Below are positions 25,601 to 34,644 of a stretch of DNA of 64,000 nucleotides, piece after piece; positions within the stretch are counted from its first letter, which is position 1, and every line of letters begins with the position of its first letter. A program made the position numbers and the translations under genes. This stretch comes from Ardenticatenaceae bacterium (GTDB lineage: Bacteria; Chloroflexota; Anaerolineae; Promineifilales; Promineifilaceae): contig JACKCC010000026.1 of NCBI GenBank assembly GCA_020634245.1, positions 1 through 64,000 of the forward strand, in the 5' to 3' direction. The notes beneath the pieces were generated by a model. It was given only the letters and a program-made list of their open reading frames with translations. It was not told where the DNA came from and ran no database searches.

Positions 25601-28573
25601 AGTGGCTTGGGCGGCCTGAATGTTTTCGGCTAGTTGAATGTCGGCCGGATCGGCATTGGTCAGGTTGTCGAATTGGGTGTTAACGGCCGTTTCACTTTCC
25701 GCCGTAATCAAGAAACCAGCCGCCAACTGCTCTGATTCGGCCAATTCCAACGCCGACAATGCCAGCAGGGTTTTGTCGGCCAGGGGAAGGGCAGCGAGAG
25801 AGTCGGACACGGCCGTTAACTTCGCCGCCTCCAGATTCGCATCCGTCAACGACAAAGGCGCGTCAATAATCCCTGTCTGTGTGATTTGATCACGGGCAAT
25901 AATTTGCCAGAGATTAACCAGCGACTGAGCGTACGCCAGTTCTGTTTGCTTTGGATGCAACTGCACACGAATCCGATCCGTCTCTGACAACGCATCGCCC
26001 GAAAAAGTGGTTTGTGTGATTTCATTGGCTTTTTGCGCCAGGCGGGCTTCTTGCACCGCCTCCTGAATGCCAGGGACGGTTTGCAGCCGAAGCAGGTCGC
26101 CGCCCAGGGAGGCTAACGCCGTGTCAATCACCCCGGCTGTGGGCGCGAAGGCTGCGGATACGGCCGTAGCATCCCCCAACGGTTCCAAAGTGAGATACAA
26201 GGCATCGCGCGCTTCCTGAACCTTAGCTCGCGCTTCATCACTCGTCATCGCCAAGGCGTTTTGCGCCTCAATCGCATCAAGCAAACGCCCCTGCGCCGCC
26301 GCCAGATTGTTTTGCGTTTCCGCCGCGCCCGTTACCGTATCAATCGTTTGCATGATGGCCGGGTTCAGGCCATCCGATGCAATAGTATTGGGCAGCGTCA
26401 CTGTCTGGGCTGAAGCGCCGGCAAATCCCATCACCCACTCTTCTTCGGTAGGGATAGCGTCAACGTAAAGCCAGCCAGCCAGGGTAACCTGGACTTTCCC
26501 ATCGGATGTGACGTTCATGTTGGACAATTGCATGCCCGGCACGGTCAGCATATCGTTCACGCCATCAAAGGCGAGAGCGCTGCCAAAACGAGGAATGCTT
26601 TCTCCCCAATTGGCATCGTAGCGCCGCCCATTGCTGCCCGCCAAATCTATCAACGTAACGCTTTGCGGATCAACCGGTTCCAACCGCTCATAGGCGACCA
26701 AACCGCTTTCGTTTCCTACCGGGCGAATACGCATCCCGGTTTGGATTTCATCTTGCGTGCGGGGGTAATCCCACAGGCGAACGTCACTAATCGTTCCTTT
26801 GAAAAAGTCAGACGGCCGCCGCGTATTGCCAATCGGATCCCATTCCTGCCCTAACACCCAGGGCAGTGTAGGAGCACTGTCCAAAATACTGTTAAATATC
26901 TTGCAAAACGCGCAGGTTCCCGTACTTTCCGGCTCTCGCCACGGCTGCGGCTGGCCATCGATGTAAACGGTCACGCTGGACTGCCGGGCATTAATTTGTT
27001 CAACGGTAACGGCCAGATGATAACGCCGGGTGAGCGGCGGAGCGTCAATATTGTAGTATTCCTCGCCAATGGTCACGTTGACACCATCTAACCAATAGCC
27101 AACCAGGAACAGGTTGAGATTAGGCAGCGACTCGCGGTGGACGCCGATGAAACTCTGCCCGTCATTGGTGCTGGCCGGCTGAATCCACATTTCTGCCGTC
27201 AGGCTGGGCAGTGACTGGGCAAATCCAAGTTCGGCGTAGTCGTTCACACCGTCAAATTCGAGGGCGCTGTTAACAACGGGCAGCGTAAACTGGCTGTTTG
27301 TCGGCGGCAGATCGAGATTAACGGCCGTTGCCCGCGCCAAAACCGTGCGGCTGGCAGCTATTTCTGAAGGAACCACGGGAATGTTAAAATCGGCCACTTC
27401 GGAACGGCCGTTTACAAACCCCAACGCCTCAACACTGCAATCCAGCGTGAAATAATCATCTTGCCGCTGCTGGCAATTGGTGGGCAGGGCTACCACCTGT
27501 TCCGCTCCCAGCCGCTGGTAGCGCATCCCTTGAGCCAGGGTGAAGGTAACCGACACCCGTTCGCTGGCCGTGATGTTGTTCCAGGCCAACAAACGGTAGG
27601 TCAGCGGCTCCTCGACAGTTCCAATGCCCGCACTGGGATCAATCACTACTGATAAACCTTGGGCCGGATTAATCGGTGTCGTCTCCACCGCTACGTCGGC
27701 GGGCGTGACAAATTTTTCATTTTCCAGAAAACTGCTGACGGTGAGAGTACTGGTATGGGTGATGATGCTGGTTGCCGGGCCGGGAACGGTTTCCAAAATG
27801 ATGGTGGCCGTTTCCTGTGGTCCCAGTGCCCCCAAATCGCAGCGAATGGCCCCGATTTGTTCTTCGCAATAACGGAAAGCGGCCTGGGGAATAACGGCCG
27901 TTGCCGCCACAATCCCCTCCGGCCACACATAATCCACAACAACTTGTGTCGCCGAGACTGGCCGCGTATTTTCAATCAATAAAGTTGTCGTCATCACTTG
28001 GCCAACCATGCCGCTTTCCGGTGGTTCCATCGTCACCGTCAGGCGGGGTTCCGGTTCAAAAAGCAAAGCCAAGCCCACAGCCAGCGCAATAATAACCGCC
28101 AAGATGACAAGTGCTGCGATGACAAAACGCCGCACATTTATCTGCGGTCCAACCACATTAAAGGTAACAACCTCACTGGCCGCAAATTCATGATCTGGAT
28201 CAGCAACGCCAACGACAAGCAGCCGGAATTGATACCGGCCTAAATCTACGTGCTGTTCGGGAATGTTGATCCGCAAAACACAGGTACGCACACTGCTGAC
28301 ATCGAATGTCCATTCGGCCGAACGCAGCGGTTCTTCGGCCGATTCACGCAGCTCCAGCCAATCTTGCCAATCCGGGAGAAGCTCCGGTAAGAAAGTCTCG
28401 TTATCCTGGCCAATCGGGCCGGTAAGTGCTTCCGGTATGATCTCGACGCGAACGGGACGGCCGCTTACGTTTTGAATCATAAACGTAATGTCCACGTAAT
28501 TCCCGCCGGTCGCTTCTCCGGCATGCCGGGGTTCCGGGCTGATGGTGAAAGCAAAGTTTTGGCCATTGCTCAT
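22646..28573 (-). CDS. Giant membrane-anchored LamG-domain protein of the contractile injection system
   Basis: The protein has 1,975 residues. Residues 1-140 form a beta-rich domain resembling the N-terminus of the gpI-like protein encoded next door. Residues 148-172 are a single transmembrane helix preceded by Arg-Arg, predicting an N-terminus inside and the rest outside. Beta-sandwich repeats follow (about 175-430), then LamG/concanavalin domain 1 (437-609, SALEFDGVNDYAELG to RLWDYPRTQDE). A LamG half follows (665-725), then a long alanine-rich coiled coil (745-1020). LamG 2 spans 1037-1240, with more coiled coil to about 1690. A second LamG half (1785-1910) comes before an extra start of another LamG. 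It occupies the place of the Afp13 fibre gene. Binding to glycans or cells is likely; the true ligand is unknown. Confidence 0.75.
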   Translation of the reverse strand: MSNGQNFAFTISPEPRHAGEATGGNYVDITFMIQNVSGRPVRVEIIPEALTGPIGQDNETFLPELLPDWQDWLELRESAEEPLRSAEWTFDVSSVRTCVLRINIPEQHVDLGRYQFRLLVVGVADPDHEFAASEVVTFNVVGPQINVRRFVIAALVILAVIIALAVGLALLFEPEPRLTVTMEPPESGMVGQVMTTTLLIENTRPVSATQVVVDYVWPEGIVAATAVIPQAAFRYCEEQIGAIRCDLGALGPQETATIILETVPGPATSIITHTSTLTVSSFLENEKFVTPADVAVETTPINPAQGLSVVIDPSAGIGTVEEPLTYRLLAWNNITASERVSVTFTLAQGMRYQRLGAEQVVALPTNCQQRQDDYFTLDCSVEALGFVNGRSEVADFNIPVVPSEIAASRTVLARATAVNLDLPPTNSQFTLPVVNSALEFDGVNDYAELGFAQSLPSLTAEMWIQPASTNDGQSFIGVHRESLPNLNLFLVGYWLDGVNVTIGEEYYNIDAPPLTRRYHLAVTVEQINARQSSVTVYIDGQPQPWREPESTGTCAFCKIFNSILDSAPTLPWVLGQEWDPIGNTRRPSDFFKGTISDVRLWDYPRTQDEIQTGMRIRPVGNESGLVAYERLEPVDPQSVTLIDLAGSNGRRYDANWGESIPRFGSALAFDGVNDMLTVPGMQLSNMNVTSDGKVQVTLAGWLYVDAIPTEEEWVMGFAGASAQTVTLPNTIASDGLNPAIMQTIDTVTGAAETQNNLAAAQGRLLDAIEAQNALAMTSDEARAKVQEARDALYLTLEPLGDATAVSAAFAPTAGVIDTALASLGGDLLRLQTVPGIQEAVQEARLAQKANEITQTTFSGDALSETDRIRVQLHPKQTELAYAQSLVNLWQIIARDQITQTGIIDAPLSLTDANLEAAKLTAVSDSLAALPLADKTLLALSALELAESEQLAAGFLITAESETAVNTQFDNLTNADPADIQLAENIQAAQATFDNALSELSPWLDEQLDTDVNLLLFPERGAQIRDERLRQRLFEEAGLIGYWDFNEGGGTVVQDKSGNGYHGALQQDGAAFISAASPITDMANPFALTGEGTEQDLVRVNHAPRINGLTNNFSVSAWFLPAFSTGGQLIFGTNLANSANDGFSFGIAPGIVYFSNHNREGDFTQQVELNYGQWQHIAIIMNNNDLTYYIDGVNIGTEAGVGPISADLDDDLVIGRSFRGYIDEFRVYNRVLTPEEVATLAGGSAPINVDEQLTLQKLLATRAITELQTAVSNLLASQNAESEVAEAKIAVATVDAEAAQIDQITQEAQQTLAERAVLETAVSHAQSNVLNATTPAEQETAQRALNQAQADLLQAQLQDFQNLQSSLASLGLREETLQNLTVELDTAVNNAVEAGMAAAQKNNVELLIGPYLDWILGTRTPRKTTQEVVQTAALLAAQQALKSGVDYNVDAALAKLEAATAERDRLISSGGNARLRQDIINNINAYIESLNSEVASARQELDDALAAQQGRQQEPDIPLVLADALAQEVALRVANQIALRIRPSFRQLLTPNPAVGEQIKTQLRQEMANALLSTRNPVRWQTYIDTYFVILRLDQELNSGVIDNETERALKLDLKQRLEALNLALLRVLNAQNVILRPQIGLSALINQVADEGDRAASEEALIAELQTAINNARLSIESLIQFENLTSLKNGSPNANGKRLTMPIEILTRHLQATGAGTAIRQGGDSNPPQPTGDGTNQSNGSNTSDALLQGIDKTETAVLTTTQTITETATSLNPLPSIPPVPPNIWLGVIIDDDGHVAFVARPRSAGWTAVKDEKPISVGQWVHYAAVLTYDINSGTVESLQLFRNGDEVKGADLIANPITVRVDNTGCPPGFYVGGLCPTGQQFAYHGMLDEIRVWNRALSEKEIDGWRDLPGEFFNEYAYWAFDDGPGRTSADVCGLDLTCDRSPHAFHIRVAGPSWIASDFNTATPGFTRP

Positions 28574-28594
28574 GAGTTCACTCCTGATGACAAT

Positions 28595-29506
28595 TTAACT
28601 GCCGGCTGCAATGCGAAAGCGGAGTTCGTGGGTCACGTAGGCCGGTTTTTCGCGTTCGACGATTTTGTCAACAAACGTTCGTAATGGGGCTGCCTCTTGG
28701 GGACAGCTAATAATCACGTGGTAAGGCTGCGACTCGGATTCGGCGATATGAAAACCAGTCAAGCCGGTGGCCGTTTCTAAAAACATTTGCAGCCCCATTC
28801 GCGTTCCGCGCCATTGCGCCAAAGGGATGACATCTAAAATGAGGTTGCGCAAACGCTGCATACCGCCGGGGAAGGTGTTGTTCTCGTCCAATAAATCGCT
28901 CATATTCACCCATTGAGCCAGAAAAGGAATGTAGATATCATCGGCAAATTCCGGGTCAAAATATCGGGCTAACGAACTGAGGATGGTCATGTCCGGTTCC
29001 TGAAGGGCAATCATCGCCCCCAGGTACGCTGACAGCACGTTTTCACCAGGTCCAAAGGTGCGCTGGAAAACATGGGGCAGCAGGCGAGCCAACTCTCGGC
29101 GTTGGCGGCCAATGGTGAAGGACACGGCCGTTAACGGCGCGCTCTCCTGTTCCGGTTCTGTAACACTTTGCAAACGCAGGCGAAAAGAATACTGGCCGGG
29201 AACCGGAGGCGGATCAACAGGCAGCTCAACAGTCACTTTGTGGGTGAATTGGGGCTTTTTGTCTTCGGGGTTCATCGGTTGAATATTCAGCCAATTTTGC
29301 CATTCAGCGGGGTCGATGGTACGGCCGTTAGCCAACGGTGGTCCCCACAACGCTTCCGGTGTTACCCTCACATCGGGTGGCAAAGGGTGGTCATCGGCAC
29401 TTAGGACGGCAAAGTAGAATTGGGTATCGAAACGGCCGTCCAAATCCAGATAAACATGCTGCGGTTGGGCATAAACGGTAGCCGCCAATAGAGAATTGCT
29501 GCTCAT
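28595..29506 (-). CDS. Baseplate protein, phage tail protein I (Afp12-like)
   Basis: The 303-residue protein has two parts. The C-terminal half (about 140-303: RELARLLPHVFQRTFGPGEN, YFDPEFADDIYIPFLAQWVN, RLRNLILDVIPLAQWRGTRM) matches the phage tail protein I/gpI family of contractile injection systems, which makes the outer baseplate wedge. The N-terminal 135 residues are a beta domain absent from ordinary gpI proteins and similar to the start of the LamG giant. The gene overlaps baseplate J by four bases at its start. The extra domain may be an interface to the membrane-anchored partner. Confidence 0.82.
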   Translation of the reverse strand: MSSNSLLAATVYAQPQHVYLDLDGRFDTQFYFAVLSADDHPLPPDVRVTPEALWGPPLANGRTIDPAEWQNWLNIQPMNPEDKKPQFTHKVTVELPVDPPPVPGQYSFRLRLQSVTEPEQESAPLTAVSFTIGRQRRELARLLPHVFQRTFGPGENVLSAYLGAMIALQEPDMTILSSLARYFDPEFADDIYIPFLAQWVNMSDLLDENNTFPGGMQRLRNLILDVIPLAQWRGTRMGLQMFLETATGLTGFHIAESESQPYHVIISCPQEAAPLRTFVDKIVEREKPAYVTHELRFRIAAGS

Positions 29507-32415
29507 GTTGTCCCCCTTATTCTCGTGGACGTAATTTCGTGATCATCCGAAACCAGCAGCCAATTCCTGGGAATCGTTACCGCATCCTTTAACTGTTTGA
29601 ACACCTGCCGTGAAGCATGATCATAATGGGCACCGCCATCCATACTGCGTTCAATTCCCTGGGAGCCGCCCACCATAACAATATCCTGCCGCCGCTCCGG
29701 GGATTGATCGTTCGTGGCAATCGTAATTAGCGGCAAAAAGGGATGCAAATCAGCATGCAAATTAGTTTGATGGGCAGTCTGGTGCGATCCTTCGGTATCA
29801 TCATGATCCAGACGATCGGCCAGTTCATACTGGCGCAGCGGCAAATCTTCACGCGTAATCGCCGTCCAGGCCAGCGCCGCGTCCGGTTGGTTGGGATTGT
29901 AATCAAGCGTGAGCACACCCCCCCAGGCAGTAACGGCAAACACACGATTATTCAAAAAAGCCACCGCATAGCAGCTGCCACCAGTCCATTGTTGATTGAT
30001 CCAACGCCCTCCCGGCTCATCCAATTCCATTAGATTATTGTCAATTTGCCAGCGCAGGCAGCCACGGCCGTTATCCGCCCTGGCCATCACCCCCGCCCAT
30101 AAAAACAGGCTACTTCTGGAACGCTGCACATTCAAATGGCGAATATCCTCCCCTTTCCCGCCAATCAAGGAAAAGCGCGTCAAATCCGCCCCATCTGAAA
30201 GAAACACCCCCCCCCGCTGTTGGGCGGCAACGGCCAATCGTAAACTGCCGCGCTGACCACGCAGCACAGCCAGAGCATAAAGGGGGTAAGAGACTTTGTC
30301 TTTATCAGGCAGAGCATACAGCGGGTAGGCAGATTCGTCATTTCTAGTAACAACCGGCTTCAGGACATGATTAAAAGATTCCCGCCGATAATCGGGCACT
30401 CCGTCAATCAAGACCACCTCCACCTCAAACAATCCTTTACTGGTTGCCAGCAGCAGTACTTGCTGATTACCGCGCATCAACCACACCATATCATGAACCC
30501 GGGCATCAATATCGCCATTCACGTTGTACCAGGTTGTGCCCGAATCAATCGATAAATAAAGCGGCGAGCGCAAATTCCCTTCGGCATCCGTGATTTCCGT
30601 TGCCAGAGCAACGAATCCGGCCTGATCGGGGCAGGGAATAATATGGCAAACAATCTCTTCCCTGCCTATATCCATTAACTGCCAGGGCAATTGAAGATTA
30701 TCTGATCTAAAGAACACCTCATTACCGGGAACAAAGGTAGCCATTAATTCCCAGCCATCCCCATTATTTGTAGAACGAAAAACACGGCTGCCGCTGGCGG
30801 CATACCAGGTATGCGGTTGAATGAAATCGGCCGTCAAATGGCGTACATCCCTGTTGGGCGCAGCACTAACAGCTAATTCCAGAGAAGAAATACGGGCGAT
30901 TCGCGGTTCGTCGGCCAGGATCAGGCGGTAGACGTCGGCCACTTGCAGCGCATGGCCAAACGGCCAACCGGATTGCAAGATGCGCTCTTGCGCAGCCAGA
31001 GCAGCCGCTTGATCGTCTGTTTCGCCATTGGGCAGGACCACCGGAGAAATGAAACGATGCAGCCGTTCTTTCACATGCTCGCGAACCATTTTCTCGTCTG
31101 CATTGCCGTCCAAAACGAGGTTGACCCGCACTTTAACTTGTTTGTATTTAGCCCATTTGGCGAGGATGCGGGTGCCAATGGGGCTGCGCTGGGATAATTC
31201 TTGGGGTAGTTTTTCCGTAATGTCTGTCCGTTGATGCTCTTGCAGCAGTGCCTGCGACAGCGCATTGGGATGAACCGAAGCCAGACGCGGCACCAAAACA
31301 ATTTCGACGGTTCCCGGCAGGGCATATTGCCACAACCCCTGTTTGGGATAAGCATAGGCGCGGGCAATTTCCCGGTCGATATTGACGGCCAATCGCTCAA
31401 AATCTTCGGCCGTAACAGCCCGCTCCAGCGCATAAACTTCCTGAGGTCCGCGTATAAGCGCATTATCCAGGGTTTCGGCATCCAAACCGCCGCTGGTTTT
31501 ATCCAGATTGGTGACGATGATGTTGGGGAAACCGTCGCTGACGATGCGATCCAGTGTTCCGGGCGGGATGTTGTTGCCGCTTTCACCGCCGCCGTAGGGA
31601 TACCAGGCCCGAATTTCCCGCCCGCCCTGTGGCACGATCGCTAACCGTTTAACCTCGGCAGTTAGTTGACGGCCGTTCTCCGATTGCTTCACCAGGCGCG
31701 CTGCCGGCGCAAACTGGATCAGGCCCGACTGCCGGTCAACTATATAAACCATCTCATCGCCGGACAGGTTGGCGAAATTATCTACCAGCGTCCAGCGACG
31801 AAAAACCTTGTCATTATTAGCCCCGCCCATCCAATCTGCGGCGGTCTGCTCAGCCGGATCAATCTCAACGCCCACAACCAGATCTAAATCATTGCCCATC
31901 CTGGCCACAATGGGTGGCTGTTGGACTTGCAGCACTAATCCTGGCGTTCCGGTTCCTAGGCCAATGAGTTCCCCGGCGACCAGATGACAGTGAAAAGCTT
32001 CAACCATAGCCTTTTGCCCCGGCGTAACCGTCACGTCGGCCGCTGTTACAAACATGGGCGCGGTATCCAAATCGGTGACTGCGCCAGCCGTTACCTGTGT
32101 GCCGATGGGAATAAACGTTGCCTCTGTCGTCTCTTCTGCATGGGAAAATTGCAAGATTGTGCGTGCCGCTGTCGGGGGATACAACGAGACACCTAAAAGC
32201 CGCAGAAAAGCAATGTAGGCTTTTTCCGGTAGACGATTGAGCCGATAAATCATCTGCTCGGTCAGGTAGGCAAACGCTTCAAGCAAAACGATGCCAGGGT
32301 CTCCGGGTAATAGATCATTCCAGCTTGTGTGCAAGTTCTTTTGAACAAGCGCCAACGCTTCATCAACAAGCTGCCGAGAACTACGATCATCTAAGTTGGG
32401 CGTTTGCAATGGCAT
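29503..32415 (-). CDS. Baseplate J-like protein (Afp11-like) with C-terminal propeller-like extension
   Basis: The 970-residue protein starts with the CIS baseplate J/gp47 region (residues 1-520: SWNDLLPGDPGIVLLEAFAY, YLTEQMIYRLNRLPEKAYIAF). This region forms the main baseplate wedge that triggers sheath contraction. From about residue 530 the sequence changes to repeated beta-rich blades such as WYAASGSRVFRSTNNGDGWE and LYLSIDSGTTWYNV, the pattern of BNR/sialidase-like beta-propellers, continuing to the C-terminus. The family usually lacks such a domain. It could be a receptor-binding or docking surface. The gene overlaps gp25 by one base. Confidence 0.85.
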   Translation of the reverse strand: MPLQTPNLDDRSSRQLVDEALALVQKNLHTSWNDLLPGDPGIVLLEAFAYLTEQMIYRLNRLPEKAYIAFLRLLGVSLYPPTAARTILQFSHAEETTEATFIPIGTQVTAGAVTDLDTAPMFVTAADVTVTPGQKAMVEAFHCHLVAGELIGLGTGTPGLVLQVQQPPIVARMGNDLDLVVGVEIDPAEQTAADWMGGANNDKVFRRWTLVDNFANLSGDEMVYIVDRQSGLIQFAPAARLVKQSENGRQLTAEVKRLAIVPQGGREIRAWYPYGGGESGNNIPPGTLDRIVSDGFPNIIVTNLDKTSGGLDAETLDNALIRGPQEVYALERAVTAEDFERLAVNIDREIARAYAYPKQGLWQYALPGTVEIVLVPRLASVHPNALSQALLQEHQRTDITEKLPQELSQRSPIGTRILAKWAKYKQVKVRVNLVLDGNADEKMVREHVKERLHRFISPVVLPNGETDDQAAALAAQERILQSGWPFGHALQVADVYRLILADEPRIARISSLELAVSAAPNRDVRHLTADFIQPHTWYAASGSRVFRSTNNGDGWELMATFVPGNEVFFRSDNLQLPWQLMDIGREEIVCHIIPCPDQAGFVALATEITDAEGNLRSPLYLSIDSGTTWYNVNGDIDARVHDMVWLMRGNQQVLLLATSKGLFEVEVVLIDGVPDYRRESFNHVLKPVVTRNDESAYPLYALPDKDKVSYPLYALAVLRGQRGSLRLAVAAQQRGGVFLSDGADLTRFSLIGGKGEDIRHLNVQRSRSSLFLWAGVMARADNGRGCLRWQIDNNLMELDEPGGRWINQQWTGGSCYAVAFLNNRVFAVTAWGGVLTLDYNPNQPDAALAWTAITREDLPLRQYELADRLDHDDTEGSHQTAHQTNLHADLHPFLPLITIATNDQSPERRQDIVMVGGSQGIERSMDGGAHYDHASRQVFKQLKDAVTIPRNWLLVSDDHEITSTRIRGTT

Positions 32416-32840
32416 TAAACAGAATCTCCTGCCAGATTAAGGGAAAGTTCCACACGTTCGACGCTGCTGGTCGTGCGCACTTGATATTCCAGGGTAATGA
32501 TCAGGGCACCCGGTTCTGATAGGTCACGGGCTGCATCCAGGGAAACGATGTCAATGCGCGGTTCCCACTGGATAAGCGCCTGCCTGATATAGTGTATGGC
32601 GATGGCGGCAGTGGTGTCGTCGTTGGGGGAAAACATGAGGTGCTGCAAATCACAGCCGTAGTTGGGCCGCATCACCCGCTCGCCAGGACGGGTGGAAAGC
32701 AAAAGCAGCACGGATTGGCGTACAGAATCATCGCCTGTGACCAGGTCTATTCCCTGACGCGGGGTCAGTCTTAATCCGGGTTTGCCGGAATCTAGTTCAG
32801 GGTGCACAAAGCGCCAGGCGCTGTATCGTTTTTGACTCAT
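32415..32840 (-). CDS. Baseplate GPW/gp25 family protein (Afp9-like)
   Basis: This 141-residue protein has the gp25 lysozyme-like baseplate fold. The characteristic block is LLLLLSTRPGERVMRPNYGC followed by DLQHLMFSPNDDTT. The rest is alternating strands and helices up to VERVELSLNLAG. It forms the inner baseplate ring and connects baseplate and sheath. Both ends overlap neighbouring genes by one to four bases, as in a tightly coupled operon. Confidence 0.92.
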   Translation of the reverse strand: MSQKRYSAWRFVHPELDSGKPGLRLTPRQGIDLVTGDDSVRQSVLLLLSTRPGERVMRPNYGCDLQHLMFSPNDDTTAAIAIHYIRQALIQWEPRIDIVSLDAARDLSEPGALIITLEYQVRTTSSVERVELSLNLAGDSV

Positions 32841-33181
32841 GATTTTTCAGAAACAAGTTTTTGTCCAGGATGGCGGACGATATATTTCACGACGCCCGGT
32901 GGTGTCCCGTCGGTGAATCCGGTAACAGTGTCCAGGCAGACGGCACGGCCGTTAATCCGCACCAAATCCGAATAACCTTTCGTAACGGGCAGGGTCAGCG
33001 CGCATGGTTTGATCGTCAGTCCAACGTTGGCGCAGCCGGTGATGACTTTACGCTCCGGATCGTTGGCGACAAGCACGGGGCGGCCTTCAACGGTCACCAA
33101 GTTTTGCAGCGTGAAAAGCTGAACCACACCAGTGATATGTTTACAGGTAATCTTGGCATCTACCGTTAAAATCTTCATCAA
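32837..33181 (-). CDS. PAAR-like spike tip protein
   Basis: The 114-residue protein contains the pattern of PAAR-like tips found in eCIS loci: CKHITGVVQL, VTVEGRPVLVANDPERKVI, then a GC...KPC pair and VRINGRAVCLDTVTG. The repeated short strands with Gly turns and the conserved Cys suggest a cone-shaped, metal-bound tip on the VgrG trimer. It sits directly upstream of the gp25 gene and overlaps the VgrG gene by four bases. Confidence is limited because classic PAAR residues are not clear. Confidence 0.65.
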   Translation of the reverse strand: MMKILTVDAKITCKHITGVVQLFTLQNLVTVEGRPVLVANDPERKVITGCANVGLTIKPCALTLPVTKGYSDLVRINGRAVCLDTVTGFTDGTPPGVVKYIVRHPGQKLVSEKS

Positions 33182-34644
33182 GTGCTTTTGAAATCAATAG
33201 CCTTACCGGCGATGGTAATTTGCCCATCGTTTAGCTCAATATATGCGCCGGATTTGTTATCGAGACGAATGACATTCCCCAGATCGTTGAGAATAATTTG
33301 CTGACCACCGGCCGTTTGCCAGGTGAACTGATGCACGTGTCCCAGTGAAACATCGTCTTCCGGCATTTTTTGTTGGCCATACAAGCCGCCAATAACCACT
33401 CCGGCTGCCGGGCTGCCGCGCGTTAAAATGACCAGGACAGTGTCGTCAATATTTGGCAGAGTAATGAAGCCTTTATTTTTGCCGGCACCGGGAATGACCA
33501 CGGGAATCCAATCCGTTTTCAAGCCGCCAAAGGCTGGTAAAGTGACCTGAACGCGGGCCAGTTTTTTAGGGTCGGCCACATCGAGCACGACACCGAACGT
33601 GGCGATGTCGCTGCGCGGCCGTTGGCGCGGCGCGGGCGGAGTTGTACTGAGTTCGGTGGTGTAACCGGATTCGGTGTTGAGGGTGTGGATGGCTTCGGTG
33701 AGGATGTAACGGCCGTTAAACGGCGCATCTAAATCCGCCACCTCAATTGGCGTGCCAGGGTACAAACTGGTATTGCCTTCGGCGCGCCCCCAAAAGGTAA
33801 CGGCCGTGGCCTCCCGCCAATCCAATTCCGCCTGAGCTAACGACCGGGCGCTATCCAAATCCAAAGTAGCCTCATTTAACAAAACGCGGCTGGAATCAGA
33901 ACGGCCGTGTCTGTTGGCGGCAACGTTCCGGCCAGAACGTGGTCTATTTACCCGAGCTTCAAACGGACGGGCAAAGGTTGAATCCCAGCCAAATGCACTG
34001 ACTTCACGACAAACAGCATCCGTGTTTGTTTCTACCCGCGCTTCAATGAGCGATTCGCCCAACTTTAAGGGAATCGGCGTCCCTTGCCCGTCCAACGTCA
34101 TGAAAGAGAGAATATTTTTGTGAACATATGGATACAACCCGTTCCGGGCCGCTTCATCCAGTAAAAGGTCGTAATCCGTTTGAAAATGTTGCAGCAAATG
34201 ATGATGGCTAAGGCCGGCTTGCGGCGTTTTGACCTCCGTAATGCCAGTTCCGGCCACCAGGGTTTGAGCCATTGTTTTGAATGAATTAGCTTCAATCCGA
34301 CGCGGTATCTGTCGTTTCCGCAAGCGGTGCAAAGGATCATAACCACGCAGGTAAATCTGGCGCTGGTTTCGAGCGTCGTAAATGTATTCAACGGCCGTAA
34401 TCTCACCCACAAACAAAGGTTCAGGGAATCGCTCTAGCGTAATCTCCAGACTGGTTCCCGGTTTAATGCGGCGAATGGCATCCAAAGGACCGGGCGGATC
34501 TTGAAAATAAAGCTCAGTTAATGTAGGCAGCGAGAGCTTTTGCTGGACACGAATCTCATTCAAGGCTGCCATATCATCCGGGGACAGCCATTTGCCGTCT
34601 ATCCGCAGCAAAACCGTCGGTAGTGGTTTAATGGCTGGCAGCAT
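33178..34644 (-). CDS. Spike protein, VgrG/gp5-gp27-like (Afp8-like)
   Basis: This 488-residue protein combines a phage late-control gpD-like part (residues 1-340, for example PGTSLEITLERFPEPLFVGE) with a gp5-type OB-fold (about 345-425: DVADPKKLARVQVTLPAFGG, GFITLPNIDDTVLVILTRGS). A C-terminal beta-helix start (QQIILNDLGNVIRLDNKSGA) follows, making the trimeric spike. It punctures the target membrane when the sheath contracts. The end NDGQITIAGKAIDFKST shows the repeating strand pattern of such spikes. It is coupled to the PAAR-like gene by a four-base overlap. Confidence 0.92.
   Translation of the reverse strand: MLPAIKPLPTVLLRIDGKWLSPDDMAALNEIRVQQKLSLPTLTELYFQDPPGPLDAIRRIKPGTSLEITLERFPEPLFVGEITAVEYIYDARNQRQIYLRGYDPLHRLRKRQIPRRIEANSFKTMAQTLVAGTGITEVKTPQAGLSHHHLLQHFQTDYDLLLDEAARNGLYPYVHKNILSFMTLDGQGTPIPLKLGESLIEARVETNTDAVCREVSAFGWDSTFARPFEARVNRPRSGRNVAANRHGRSDSSRVLLNEATLDLDSARSLAQAELDWREATAVTFWGRAEGNTSLYPGTPIEVADLDAPFNGRYILTEAIHTLNTESGYTTELSTTPPAPRQRPRSDIATFGVVLDVADPKKLARVQVTLPAFGGLKTDWIPVVIPGAGKNKGFITLPNIDDTVLVILTRGSPAAGVVIGGLYGQQKMPEDDVSLGHVHQFTWQTAGGQQIILNDLGNVIRLDNKSGAYIELNDGQITIAGKAIDFKST

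Noticed and set aside
22646..28573. CRISPR or tandem DNA repeats within the LamG gene
   Set aside because: The repeats are at protein level (coiled coils and domains); no regular spacer-repeat DNA pattern is seen here or elsewhere in the window.
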